A DNA stretch of 64,000 bases from Pseudomonas cichorii (GTDB lineage: Bacteria; Pseudomonadota; Gammaproteobacteria; Pseudomonadales; Pseudomonadaceae). The position numbers and the translations under genes were made by a program. Below the pieces are notes generated by a model that was not told where the DNA came from, ran no database searches, and saw only the letters and a program-made list of their open reading frames with translations. The stretch lies in assembly GCF_015471405.1 (NCBI RefSeq), contig NZ_BLVZ01000021.1, positions 1 through 64,000 of the forward strand, read 5' to 3'. Position 1 is the first letter of the stretch; every line of letters begins with the position of its first letter. Shown here one piece after another: positions 25,288 to 34,038 of this stretch.

Positions 25288-26196
25288 TCATCCGTCGTGA
25301 TAGTAGCTATCGACTTTTGCGGAATGCTGAATCAAGACCTCACGCAACGCATGGGCGGCCGCTGACAGCTTGTGATCGGCCAGCATCATCAGACCGATGC
25401 GCCGCTCGATACGCGGCTCGACCAGAGCAATGCAGCGAGCGCCCAGTTCCTGCATCTGCTCGATGCACAACGCGGGCACCGCACTGACGCCCAGCCCATT
25501 GGCGACCATTCGCCCGATGGTGGACAACTGATGGCTCTCGAAAGCGACCGAAAGCTTGCCGTGCTGCGCAGCAATCGCCTGCTCCAGCAGCAGGCGCACG
25601 GCCGAAGGTCGTTGCAGGGCGATGAAGTCCTCGCGCAGCAGCTCGCGCCAGGTCAATTGCTTGCGCTCGGCCAGCGGCGAATCGGCTGCAACCACGGCGA
25701 CAAAACGATCCATATAGAACGGCGTGAATACCAGCGAATTGCTCGACTCGGGCTCGAAACCGATGCCCAGCTCGACCCGACGATGGCGCACCATTTCCAC
25801 CACCTGCTCGTTGATCACGTCATGCACTGCCACGTTGACCCGCGGATAGCGCCCGCGAAACACCTTCAACGCGCCCGGCAACAGATTGCCCGCGAACGCT
25901 GGCATCGCCGCCACCGACACTTTGCCCATCTGCAACGTGAAACGCTGACGCAGCAGCTCTTCGGTGTTGTCCCAGTCAGCCAGCAACTGACGCGCCAGTG
26001 GCAGCAGGGTTTCGCCTTCCGGGGTCAGGCTGACCGTGCGCGTGGTGCGCGTGAGCAGTTGCCCGCCCAGATCATCTTCCAGGCTCTTGATGGTCAGGCT
26101 CAAGGCCGGCTGCGACAGATGCAGTCGCTCTCCGGCCTGGGCAAAGCTCAGGCATTGGGCAACTGCCAGAAAAGCCCGAAGCTGTTTGACGTTCAT
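25288..26196 (-). CDS. LysR-family transcriptional regulator, divergent from scoAB
   Basis: A 302-residue LTTR. The winged helix-turn-helix spans residues 1-60 (FAQAGERLHLSQPALSLTIKSLEDDLGGQLL) and the effector-binding domain covers about 90-300. It is transcribed away from the CoA-transferase genes across a 114-bp AT-rich intergenic region that contains the palindrome ATCAATTGAT (26212-26221), a candidate operator. Divergent placement implies control of scoAB, as for the P. aeruginosa LysR next to dhcAB. The effector would be a short-chain acid or its CoA ester (inference). Confidence 0.9.
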   Translation of the reverse strand: MNVKQLRAFLAVAQCLSFAQAGERLHLSQPALSLTIKSLEDDLGGQLLTRTTRTVSLTPEGETLLPLARQLLADWDNTEELLRQRFTLQMGKVSVAAMPAFAGNLLPGALKVFRGRYPRVNVAVHDVINEQVVEMVRHRRVELGIGFEPESSNSLVFTPFYMDRFVAVVAADSPLAERKQLTWRELLREDFIALQRPSAVRLLLEQAIAAQHGKLSVAFESHQLSTIGRMVANGLGVSAVPALCIEQMQELGARCIALVEPRIERRIGLMMLADHKLSAAAHALREVLIQHSAKVDSYYHDG

Positions 26197-26310
26197 ATAT
26201 TTGCTTTTATTATCAATTGATCAGAAAAACAAAATTAACAAATCACTGACCGGGAGAGAAGATGCACTCACACGGCCCCCTGTCGATGAACAATAAAAAG
26301 GCGGATCATC

Positions 26311-27012
26311 ATGGCTGGACTCGATAAACGTGTCGCGACCTACGAAGAGGCCCTTGCCGGCCTGACCGATAACATGACGGTGCTGTGCGGCGGCTTCGGC
26401 CTGTGCGGTATCCCTGAAAACCTCATTGCGCAGATCAAGCGCATGGGCATCAAAGGCCTGACGGTGGTTTCCAACAACTGCGGTGTCGATGGTTTCGGCC
26501 TCGGCATCCTGCTGGAGGATCACCAGATCCGCAAAATGATCTCCTCCTATGTCGGTGAAAACGCGCTCTTCGAGCGGCAGTTGCTCAGCGGTGAGCTGGA
26601 AGTCGAACTCACTCCCCAAGGCACCCTGGCAGAAAAACTCCGCGCAGGCGGCGCTGGCATCCCGGCCTTCTACACCGCCACCGGTTACGGCACGCCCGTT
26701 GCCGAAGGCAAAGAAACCCGCCAGTTCAACGGGCGCAATGTGATTCTGGAAGAAGCCATCACCGGTGACTTCGCCCTTGTCAGGGGCTGGAAAGCCGACC
26801 ACTTCGGCAACGTGATCTATCGCCATACCGCGCAGAACTTCAATCCGGTGGTTGCCACGGCAGGCCGGATCACCGTGGTCGAAGTCGAGGAAATCGTCGA
26901 GCCGGGCGTGCTGCTACCCACACAGATCCACACGCCCGGCATTTATGTCGACCGCGTGATTCAGGGCACCTTCGAGAAACGCATCGAACAACGCACCGTC
27001 AGGAAGTCCTGA
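26311..27012 (+). CDS. scoA: 3-oxoacid CoA-transferase subunit A
   Basis: A 233-residue alpha subunit of a class I CoA-transferase. It has the glycine-rich GGFGLCGIPENLI motif (about residues 26-38), SNNCGVDGFGLGILL and SSYVGENALFERQLL, matching the N-terminal half of succinyl-CoA:3-oxoacid CoA-transferase closely. Together with subunit B it moves CoA from a donor such as succinyl-CoA to a 3-oxoacid such as acetoacetate. The Pseudomonas pair dhcAB, linked to carnitine and 3-dehydrocarnitine catabolism, has the same layout, so that substrate is an alternative. Confidence 0.92.
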   Translation: MAGLDKRVATYEEALAGLTDNMTVLCGGFGLCGIPENLIAQIKRMGIKGLTVVSNNCGVDGFGLGILLEDHQIRKMISSYVGENALFERQLLSGELEVELTPQGTLAEKLRAGGAGIPAFYTATGYGTPVAEGKETRQFNGRNVILEEAITGDFALVRGWKADHFGNVIYRHTAQNFNPVVATAGRITVVEVEEIVEPGVLLPTQIHTPGIYVDRVIQGTFEKRIEQRTVRKS

Positions 27013-27078
27013 GCAAATCGTATTCCCGGGCGTTTCCTCAGGCAGGAAGCGGCGTACAACAAAAAGAGATTTCAGACC

Positions 27079-27735
27079 ATGGCACTTTCCCGCGAACAAA
27101 TGGCTCAACGTGTCGCCCGTGAACTGAAAGACGGTTACTACGTCAATCTGGGCATCGGCATTCCGACGCTGGTCGCCAACTACGTCCCGAACGATATCGA
27201 TGTGATGTTGCAATCGGAAAACGGCCTGCTGGGCATGGGCGAGTTTCCCACTGAAGAAACCATCGATGCCGACATGATCAACGCAGGCAAGCAAACAGTG
27301 ACAGCGCGCATCGGCGCTTCGATTTTCTCCTCGGCCGAATCCTTCGCCATGATCCGTGGCGGTCATGTGGACCTGACGGTGCTGGGCGCTTTTGAAGTGG
27401 ATGTCGAAGGCAACATCGCTTCATGGATGATCCCCGGCAAGCTGGTCAAGGGCATGGGTGGCGCGATGGATCTGGTGGCGGGCGCCGAGAACATCATCGT
27501 CACCATGACCCATGCCTCCAAGGACGGCGAATCCAAGCTGCTGCCGCGTTGCAGCCTGCCACTGACCGGTGCCGGTTGTATCCGGCGGGTGCTGACCGAC
27601 CTTGCGTATCTGGAAATCGAGAACGGTGCCTTCATCCTGCGCGAACGTGCGCCAGGAGTCAGCGTGGAAGAGATCATCGCCAAGACGGCCGGCAAGCTGA
27701 TAGTGCCGGATGATGTGATCGAAATGACATTCTGA
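27079..27735 (+). CDS. scoB: 3-oxoacid CoA-transferase subunit B
   Basis: A 218-residue beta subunit. It carries the YYVNLGIGIPTLVANYV segment and the catalytic glutamate in MLQSENGLLGMGEFP (about residue 50), which forms the enzyme-CoA thioester, followed by GGHVDLTVLGAFEVD and MDLVAGAENIIVTMTHASKDGESKLL. It is 66 bp downstream of scoA, the same transcript. In P. aeruginosa the orthologous pair is followed by atoB and an AtoE transporter; here the next genes are the tox locus, and atoE appears 12 kb later. Confidence 0.92.
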   Translation: MALSREQMAQRVARELKDGYYVNLGIGIPTLVANYVPNDIDVMLQSENGLLGMGEFPTEETIDADMINAGKQTVTARIGASIFSSAESFAMIRGGHVDLTVLGAFEVDVEGNIASWMIPGKLVKGMGGAMDLVAGAENIIVTMTHASKDGESKLLPRCSLPLTGAGCIRRVLTDLAYLEIENGAFILRERAPGVSVEEIIAKTAGKLIVPDDVIEMTF

Positions 27736-27788
27736 AAGCCTTGGTTCACGCCACACGACCACGACAAACAGACCCGACTCCTTATACC

Positions 27789-27815
27789 GCAGGCCGCTCT
27801 CTTACAGCGGCCTGC
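27789..27815 (+). terminator. hairpin after scoB, probable terminator
   Basis: A perfect 10-bp stem GCAGGCCGCT/AGCGGCCTGC (27789-27798, 27806-27815) with a 7-nt loop lies 54 bp after scoB. The following sequence TGCATTATT has only a weak T-run, so termination strength is uncertain. Confidence 0.6.
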
Positions 27816-28159
27816 TGCATTATTGCCTGGCAATACATGCAACTTAGTTAGTAGCACATTGCTACTGATGTCATTTCTATCCCCTCATTGAAAATACTTG
27901 TCTAAAGTGTCATGACCGGAGCGCGAAAACATCGCCAGAGGCCTGACCATGTCGGCTTTCAGAACAACGGACTTGTATCTCCTGCTCCTCTGCTACATCG
28001 CAAGCTCACCGAAAAACATTGTTGCCGGCCCTGTTTGTTGAGTTTGAATACCAGACCGGTAAAGACTGTCATCGGTCTCACGAATACAGCCCATTACAAA
28101 CAAGAATTGGCTTATCCCCATCCATAAAAGTAAAACTGACCAGAAGAGGAACCCACTTG
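27816..28159 (+). promoter_or_regulatory. upstream region of the tox operon with a palindromic operator candidate
   Basis: A 344-bp AT-richer region with no gene I can support. AGTAGC-ACATT-GCTACT (27850-27866) is a perfect interrupted palindrome of the size bound by LysR-type dimers, about 290 bp before the first tox-locus gene. It could be the ToxR site, or serve a different regulator. I cannot place the promoter with confidence. Confidence 0.4.
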
Positions 28160-28606
28160 ATGAATGTATTAACCGCTATTGCTCTGAGTCTGGCCGCTGG
28201 TTTTGCAGTTCCCTTGCAGGCGGGCACCAATGCCAGGTTGGGCACATTACTGGGACACCCCTTATGGGCTACGACTGTTTCGCTTTTGGTCAGCTTGATT
28301 GCGGTCTTCGCCGCCCTGTTGATATTCAAAGTTGAAAAGCCGAGCACTACGGCTTTACAAAGTGCTCCCTGGTGGGCCTGGTTAGGTGGCGTGGCCGGTG
28401 TTTTCTACATCACCATCGCACTGCTGATGGCACCTCGACTGGGAACTTTAAACTTCATGATGGCGGTTATTATCGGGCAGCTTGTGATTTCGTTATTGAT
28501 TGATTACTTCGGTCTGGTCGGCCTCCCCCGCAGACCGGTCAACATTCAGAAGTTGTTCGGTGTTTTCATTGTCATTATCGGCTTCTTGATTACCACACGC
28601 AGTTAA
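28160..28606 (+). CDS. YdcZ-like DMT-family small membrane transporter (DUF606)
   Basis: A 148-residue protein, almost entirely hydrophobic, with about five membrane segments. It has the YdcZ/DUF606 pattern ALSLAAGFAVPLQAGTNARLG near the N-terminus, WWAWLGGVAGVFYITIALLMAPRLG in the middle and PRRPVNIQKLFGVFIVIIGF at the end. The ATG at 28160 follows GAGGA (28146-28150). It is the first gene of the tox block, 41 bp before toxA and in the same direction, so it could export an intermediate or the toxin itself. It is not a component of the B. glumae tox operon as I know it. Base composition is more AT-rich than that of flanking genes. Confidence 0.8.
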   Translation: MNVLTAIALSLAAGFAVPLQAGTNARLGTLLGHPLWATTVSLLVSLIAVFAALLIFKVEKPSTTALQSAPWWAWLGGVAGVFYITIALLMAPRLGTLNFMMAVIIGQLVISLLIDYFGLVGLPRRPVNIQKLFGVFIVIIGFLITTRS

Positions 28607-28647
28607 TCCGAGGCCCAGGATTTTCACCACATAAAAGGAAGTTAACA

Positions 28648-29394
28648 ATGGCCGGTCAATCCGCAGCATACGATTCAATTGGCGAACGCTTCGAAGCGTT
28701 TACAGACAGCGCATCACAGCGTTCCGTCGAGACCCAGACGTTCTTTCACATGATGGGTGATGTGAAAGGCAAGTCCGTACTGGATCTGGCCTGTGGCTTC
28801 GGCTTTTTTGGCCGGGAGCTGTATCGCCAGGGAGCCAGCAAGGTAGTGGGGGTCGATATTTCCTCCTCGATGATCGAACTGGCTCGCAAGGAGTCCGAAC
28901 GTAACAATGAGGCCATCGAATACATGGTTTCCAATGTGGCGGACATGGGGACATTGCCCCAGGCCCCCTTTGACCGGGTCAGCGCGGCCTGGCTGTTCAA
29001 CTATGCGCAATCGATCGACGAACTGGAAAAAATGTTTGCGGTGGTGGCAAAGAACCTCAAGCCCGGTGGCAGGCTGATTGCCTATACCGTTGATCCTGGC
29101 TTTCAACTGGCACAGGGGAACTTCACCAAATACGGCGTCCATGTGCTCAACGAGCAGCCTCACAAGGGCGGCTTCCGTTGTGATGCAGAGTTCGTAACCC
29201 AGCCACCCAGCGCCTTCACCTTCTACCGCTGGAGCCGCGAGGCTTACGAGACCGCACTGTCCAAGGCCGGTTTTTCCACCTTCGAGTGGCAGAAGCCGAT
29301 CATCTCAAAAGCCAATCGTGACAAATTCCCCGCCGGTTACTGGGATGACTTCGAGCGCAACTGCCTGCAGACCGGTCTGGTCTGTACACGCTAG
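28648..29394 (+). CDS. toxA: ToxA-like SAM-dependent N-methyltransferase (toxoflavin biosynthesis)
   Basis: A 248-residue class I methyltransferase with SAM-binding motif I DLACGFGFFG (about 46-55), acidic motif II GVDISSSMIELARK and motif IV-like RVSAAWLFNYAQS. Length and operon partners match Burkholderia glumae ToxA, which methylates N6 and N1 of 1,6-didemethyltoxoflavin in the last two steps, giving reumycin and then toxoflavin. AAGGAA precedes the ATG. Cytosolic. Whether this homologue does one or both methylations, and so makes toxoflavin, fervenulin or another 7-azapteridine, is not decided by the sequence. Confidence 0.85.
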   Translation: MAGQSAAYDSIGERFEAFTDSASQRSVETQTFFHMMGDVKGKSVLDLACGFGFFGRELYRQGASKVVGVDISSSMIELARKESERNNEAIEYMVSNVADMGTLPQAPFDRVSAAWLFNYAQSIDELEKMFAVVAKNLKPGGRLIAYTVDPGFQLAQGNFTKYGVHVLNEQPHKGGFRCDAEFVTQPPSAFTFYRWSREAYETALSKAGFSTFEWQKPIISKANRDKFPAGYWDDFERNCLQTGLVCTR

Positions 29395-29463
29395 CGATCC
29401 GACTCGCAGCCCCTCAGACGGGGCTGGCGATACTCCGTGATTCCCGCAGGAGGCACGTCTCAA

Positions 29464-30480
29464 ATGGCGACAAATCATTCATTCACTCACTGGCCAGTCT
29501 TTGAAGGGCCGCTTACCCCTCAGATGACCGACAGGTATCTGATGGGGCTGCCCGAGCACTTTCAGCAACCCCGGAACATGTCGCTGCCCTTGGCGACCTG
29601 GAAACTGCTGGCTCAAGAGCCCACGGAGCGGCTGATCGAGCGCCTTGAGGATCCCGAAGCCACGCTGCAGGTCCGACTGGCAGCTGGCAAGTTGCTCGCG
29701 CAGACCGTGGACACGCGCATCAACGTATTCGACCCGCAGATGATTGATATCAGGGGCGGTAAGGTGTCAACAGGGCTGGCGGCCGATGAGGTCGATTCGG
29801 TCATGCAGGAAATGAGCGGGCTTGGCCTTGATCGATCCTGGATCGAAAAGGAAGTGCCCCGCCACGCGGTGACACTCCAACCTTACCGTATCGCCAGGTT
29901 TCCGCTCACCAACCTGGAATACCGGGCGTTTCTGGAGGACTCGATGCAACCCCGGATCCCGGATAACTGGCCTTTCGGGCAGTTTCCAACGGATCGGGCC
30001 AATCATCCGGTATTCGGCTTGACCGTCGAGGATGTCGAGGCCTACATCGACTGGCTCAACAGCCGTACCGGGCGTCAATTCCGCCTGCCACTGGAAGCGG
30101 AATGGGAATACGCCGCGGCCGGCCCCGGGAATCTGGTCTTTCCGTGGGGCAACAGCTTCCTGCCCGACCATTGCAATACGGCAGAGCTGGGGCTGTTCAC
30201 TACATCCCCCATCGGCGCATTCAGCCAAGGTGCCTCCGCATTCGGCTGCATGGACATGGCGGGCAATGTCGAGGAATACGTCGCCGACGATTACGCCCCC
30301 TACCCTGGCGGTCAGGCAATCGAAGACGATCTGGTTACCGTTGTGGGTACTCATCGCGTCGCCCGGGGCGGGAGCTTCACCCGCTTCAGAGATCTGGCAC
30401 GTAATTGCCGACGCCACGGCAAATACCCTCGAGCCATCTATGTCATGGGATTTCGCCTTGCAGAAACACCTTCGGCGTGA
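29464..30480 (+). CDS. toxD: ToxD-like protein with SUMF1/FGE-sulfatase domain (toxoflavin biosynthesis)
   Basis: A 338-residue protein. The first 130 residues are not clearly a known domain. From about 140 to 335 it is a formylglycine-generating-enzyme-like (SUMF1, C-type-lectin fold) domain: PYRIARFPLTNLEYRAFLED, FRLPLEAEWEYAAAGPG, FPWGNSFL, GCMDMAGNVEEYVADDY, VARGGSFTRF and GFRLAE. ToxD in B. glumae belongs to this family and is required for toxin formation. The ATG at 29464 follows AGGAGG with 11-bp spacing. Relatives include both copper and non-heme iron oxygenases, so a redox role in triazine formation is plausible but inferred. Confidence 0.83.
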   Translation: MATNHSFTHWPVFEGPLTPQMTDRYLMGLPEHFQQPRNMSLPLATWKLLAQEPTERLIERLEDPEATLQVRLAAGKLLAQTVDTRINVFDPQMIDIRGGKVSTGLAADEVDSVMQEMSGLGLDRSWIEKEVPRHAVTLQPYRIARFPLTNLEYRAFLEDSMQPRIPDNWPFGQFPTDRANHPVFGLTVEDVEAYIDWLNSRTGRQFRLPLEAEWEYAAAGPGNLVFPWGNSFLPDHCNTAELGLFTTSPIGAFSQGASAFGCMDMAGNVEEYVADDYAPYPGGQAIEDDLVTVVGTHRVARGGSFTRFRDLARNCRRHGKYPRAIYVMGFRLAETPSA

Positions 30481-30540
30481 ACCATTGCCCAAGTACACCC
30501 ATAAAAAAAATAGCCTCATCACACAGTAAGAAGGTCAATC

Positions 30541-31140
30541 ATGAAAACTGTCAAAGTGCGTAATAAAGTTGATATCCCTCTTAATGAAGGTCAATGCCCT
30601 GGCACGTTTTTCACCTTTAGCGGCCTCGATCCGAAACATGAGCATATTTTGATAAAGCTGGGACCCGACCGCCCGGAAAGTCCACTGGTACGTATCCACT
30701 CCGAATGCCTGACCGGGGATGTCTTCAGTTCCCAGCGCTGCGATTGCGGGCCTCAATTGACCGAGTCCATCAATCGCATGCATAAAGAAGGTGGCTATCT
30801 TATTTACTTGCGTCAGGAAGGCCGCGGCATCGGCTTGTATGCCAAACTTGAAGCTTATCGACTTCAAGACACGGGCCTGGATACATTTGAAGCCAATACG
30901 CACCTCAGTTTCCCGGAAGATGATCGGGACTTTTCTCTGGCAGCCAGCATGTTGAAAGCCGTGGGTATTACTGATTGCCGTATTATCACCAACAACCCCG
31001 AAAAAGTGTCGGCTCTGGAATCAAACGGCATACATGTTTCAGACGTCATTCCGACCGGCGTATTCATCACCGAACATAACCGAAACTATCTACAAGCCAA
31101 GATCGACAAGAAACAACACCGTATCGCCATTAGCAACTGA
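30541..31140 (+). CDS. toxB: ToxB-like GTP cyclohydrolase II
   Basis: A 199-residue RibA-type enzyme. The zinc-binding cysteines C56, C67 and C69 are in RIHSECLTGDVFSSQRCDCG, followed by YLIYLRQEGRGIGLYAKLEAY, the GTP-handling motif with the catalytic Arg, and NNPEKVSALES at the end. It opens the GTP imidazole ring to give the diaminopyrimidinone ribosyl phosphate, the step shared with riboflavin. Its setting with toxA, C, D and E marks it as the toxin-pathway paralogue rather than housekeeping ribA. Composition is visibly more AT-rich than its neighbours. No FMN riboswitch fits in the 60-bp gap upstream. Confidence 0.88.
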   Translation: MKTVKVRNKVDIPLNEGQCPGTFFTFSGLDPKHEHILIKLGPDRPESPLVRIHSECLTGDVFSSQRCDCGPQLTESINRMHKEGGYLIYLRQEGRGIGLYAKLEAYRLQDTGLDTFEANTHLSFPEDDRDFSLAASMLKAVGITDCRIITNNPEKVSALESNGIHVSDVIPTGVFITEHNRNYLQAKIDKKQHRIAISN

Positions 31141-31228
31141 CTGACTCTTTCTTACCGTCTGCCTTATACACAGGCTGACAGCGGCTGACTGAAATTCGAG
31201 TTTCCTACTTATCTAAAGGATATAGATC

Positions 31229-32929
31229 ATGCGCCATTTCGGACCTATCAGCGGTATCAACGCTTTCAAAGATCGTTATGTAGCCACCGCGGGTTACGAC
31301 AATCAGGTCATCTTGTGGGATGCCAGAACCAAAACTCCCATACAGCGTGTGCTGCATGACCACCTGGCCAATCAATGCGCATTCAATGCCGACGGTACGT
31401 TACTGGTCAGTGCCAGCAGCGACTACACGGCTCGCGTCTGGGAAGTGCCAGGCCTGCGCCTCAAGGCCGTGTTGATCGGGCATGAAGATGACATCGAGAT
31501 GGCCGCGTTCTCGCCGGATGGCCAAACCATCGCGACCAGTTCACGCGATCACACGTTGCGTCTGTTCGATCTGCAAGGGCAGACCAGACACATCCTCAAA
31601 GGCCACAGTGCCGATGTGATTTCGGTCAGTTGGTCAGCCGACGGCCGTACACTGGTTTCAAGCAGTGACGATGGCTCGATTCGCCGCTGGTGCGCCCAGA
31701 GCGGTGCCCAGCTTGAACTCATCGATCTGGGCGGTGTGGAAACCGACACCGTTGCCCTGTCTCGGGACGGGATCATCTTCGCGGGTGACGATGAGGGCAA
31801 GGTTTCCCTCATCGATGCAAGCGGCACTCACCTGCACCCGGCCCATGCTGCCGGAATCAAACGCATCATCTGGGATGACGAGCAGCGTCTGCTGGTCAGC
31901 CTGAGCTACGACCGTTGCGTCATACTCTGGCACCTGGATGAGCACAACAATCTGGTCAAGACCGCACAGACTTCCCTGCCCAGCATCATCTGGCCACGCA
32001 GCTGTACGCTGCTGGGAACCGACCGCATCGCCTTCGTGACCTTTGGTTCCCGATACGCGACCTGGAACTTCAAGACCCAGGTCTGGGACCTGGATGGTAT
32101 CGAGCCTGCGATCAGCCTGAATGCCGTGGCTGTCGTCAACGATGACATCTACAGCATTGGCGATGCCGGCATCCTGCACATCAATGGTCAGGCCAGCACT
32201 CACGCCGGCAGCCTCTGCAACTTCCTGCTGCCCTTCGGCGAAAGCGTTCTGACAGGCGGGCAGATGGGCACCGTCTTCGACGCCCGTACCGGGGACACGC
32301 TCTATCAGCATCGCTCTCCACTCAACTGCGGCACTACGTTCGAGAAAAACGGCCAGTTGCATGCGGCTATCGGGACGTACACCGGCGAAGCGCTTGTTTT
32401 TGCGCTGGAAGCCGGCCAGCCCCGCTTCGTCACCTCGATACAACTGCATGAGAATGCCATCAAGGGTATCGCTGCCGACGAGACGTTTCTGTTCAGCGTA
32501 TGCGCCACTGCCGCGGCGGCTTTTCACCGGATCAGCGACTTCGGCCTGGAGCGCTACCTGGACAAGGCTCACGCCCGTATTTCCAACGGCTGCACCCGTA
32601 TTGAAGATGGTTTTGCCAGCATCGGCAGGGACCTCAAGCTGCGCCTGTGGCGCAACGGTCAGGATGAGGTCTACGACACGCCTCACCAGCACTCGATCAA
32701 GTGCATCGCCATTTCCCCTGATCACACGCAGATCGCAACAGGCAGTTACGGCGGAACAGTGGCCATTTTCGATGTCGCCAAACGTCGCTGGGTGGCTGTA
32801 GAGAAACCGACGGCCAGCGGTATCTCCTGCATTTCCCACAACATCGACGGCACAGGCTTTCTGGCCAGCGCCTATGACGGGCGTATTTACCCGATCAACG
32901 TCCACGCCGGAGCACAGGCGCAGGTATGA
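31229..32929 (+). CDS. toxC: ToxC-like WD40-repeat protein (toxoflavin biosynthesis)
   Basis: A 566-residue protein built of WD40 blades across its length. Visible blade ends are VILWDART, ARVWEVPG, LRLFDLQG, IRRWCAQSG, VILWHLDEH, QVWDLDG, LRLWRNGQ and VAIFDVAKRRW, which suggests two propellers. No signal peptide, so cytosolic. ToxC is the WD-repeat member of the B. glumae toxABCDE operon. Its role, scaffold or catalytic partner in building the azapteridine, is not clear to me. It overlaps toxE by four bases (ATGA), so the two are translationally coupled. AAAGGA precedes the ATG. Confidence 0.85.
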   Translation: MRHFGPISGINAFKDRYVATAGYDNQVILWDARTKTPIQRVLHDHLANQCAFNADGTLLVSASSDYTARVWEVPGLRLKAVLIGHEDDIEMAAFSPDGQTIATSSRDHTLRLFDLQGQTRHILKGHSADVISVSWSADGRTLVSSSDDGSIRRWCAQSGAQLELIDLGGVETDTVALSRDGIIFAGDDEGKVSLIDASGTHLHPAHAAGIKRIIWDDEQRLLVSLSYDRCVILWHLDEHNNLVKTAQTSLPSIIWPRSCTLLGTDRIAFVTFGSRYATWNFKTQVWDLDGIEPAISLNAVAVVNDDIYSIGDAGILHINGQASTHAGSLCNFLLPFGESVLTGGQMGTVFDARTGDTLYQHRSPLNCGTTFEKNGQLHAAIGTYTGEALVFALEAGQPRFVTSIQLHENAIKGIAADETFLFSVCATAAAAFHRISDFGLERYLDKAHARISNGCTRIEDGFASIGRDLKLRLWRNGQDEVYDTPHQHSIKCIAISPDHTQIATGSYGGTVAIFDVAKRRWVAVEKPTASGISCISHNIDGTGFLASAYDGRIYPINVHAGAQAQV

Positions 32930-34038
32930 ACCACTTCACTGAATGCGACTTCCAGCACATGCAGCATGCATTGTCGCTGGCCGCACGTGGCAGTCACTCC
33001 ACATGGCCCAACCCTCGGGTGGGCTGTGTGATTGCCCACGGAAACCAAGTGGTTGGCGAAGGCTGGCATCGCTGCGCTGGCGGGCCGCATGCCGAAGTCT
33101 TCGCGTTGCGTCAGGCCGGGGCACTGGCAAAAGGTGCCACGGCCTATGTGACGCTGGAGCCCTGCAGTCACGTAGGACGAACCGGCGCCTGCCACCAGGC
33201 CTTGATCGACAGTGGAATTGCCACGGTTGTCGTTGCCCATGAAGACCCTTTCGAGAAGGTCAACGGGCGCGGAATCGCGCAACTCCGTGAAGCCGGTATC
33301 GAGGTCAAGGTGGGGTTGTTCAGGACAGCGGCACGGGAACTCAATCGTGGTTTTCTGTCCAGTGTCGAACGACGAAGACCCTGGGTGCAGCTCAAGCTGG
33401 GCATGAGCCTGGATGGTCGCACGGCGCTGAGCAACGGTCGCTCGCAATGGATTTCCAGTCATCAGGCACGCAGCGATGTACAACTCTGGAGGGCGTCCAG
33501 TGCAGCTATCGTGACCGGCAGTGGCACTGTACTGGCTGATGACCCGCTGCTGACCGTACGCCATCTGTCTTCACCGGCAGCCTTGCCTCCGGTCCGGGTC
33601 GTGCTCGACAGCAAGGCCCGGGTGCCCGGCAACGCACGAGTATTCAACAGCCTGGCGCCCAGCCTGCATGTGGTCGGACTGGACGCTTCACCGGCTGAGT
33701 CCACAACCACGGGCAACGAAGTGTTGCGTTTGCAAAGTGACGAGAACGGAGTGGATCTTGCGCAGTTGATGCAAGTGCTCAGCGAGCGCGGCCTGCACGA
33801 TGTATTCGTGGAGGCCGGCCCCACTCTGGCCGGTGCGCTGCTCAAGGCCGGCCTGGTGGACGAACTGCTGGTCTACATCGCACCACGTCTGCTGGGTGAT
33901 ATCGCCCGGCCGATGGTCCATCTACCGGAGTTGACCAGCCTTCATGACAGTCTGAATTTCAGTCTGTACGAAGTGACCAGCATCGGACCGGACCTGCGCT
34001 TGCGACTGCGCCCGGATCAGAACGAGACAGTGCGATGA
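32926..34038 (+). CDS. toxE: ToxE-like RibD-type deaminase/reductase
   Basis: A 370-residue bifunctional RibD homologue. The N-terminal cytidine-deaminase-like domain has zinc ligands H55 and catalytic E57 in PHAEVFAL and C80 and C89 in EPCSHVGRTGAC. The C-terminal reductase domain (about 150-368) includes VQLKLGMSLDGRTAL, QWISSHQARSDVQLWR, TGSGTVLADDPLLTVR and VFVEAGPTLAGALL. In riboflavin synthesis RibD deaminates and reduces the GCH II product. In the toxin pathway ToxE is expected to supply the aminouracil intermediate, and whether the reductase half is used is open. The 3' end overlaps the convergent toxR gene by 22 bp. Confidence 0.85.
   Translation: MNHFTECDFQHMQHALSLAARGSHSTWPNPRVGCVIAHGNQVVGEGWHRCAGGPHAEVFALRQAGALAKGATAYVTLEPCSHVGRTGACHQALIDSGIATVVVAHEDPFEKVNGRGIAQLREAGIEVKVGLFRTAARELNRGFLSSVERRRPWVQLKLGMSLDGRTALSNGRSQWISSHQARSDVQLWRASSAAIVTGSGTVLADDPLLTVRHLSSPAALPPVRVVLDSKARVPGNARVFNSLAPSLHVVGLDASPAESTTTGNEVLRLQSDENGVDLAQLMQVLSERGLHDVFVEAGPTLAGALLKAGLVDELLVYIAPRLLGDIARPMVHLPELTSLHDSLNFSLYEVTSIGPDLRLRLRPDQNETVR

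Noticed and set aside
30481..30540. FMN riboswitch before the GTP cyclohydrolase II gene
   Set aside because: The gap is only 60 bp and lacks the conserved RFN helices; the gene is in a toxin operon, not the riboflavin operon.
31658..32905. 415-residue antisense frame opposite toxC
   Set aside because: Overlaps clear WD40 blades on the sense strand; no homology recognisable.
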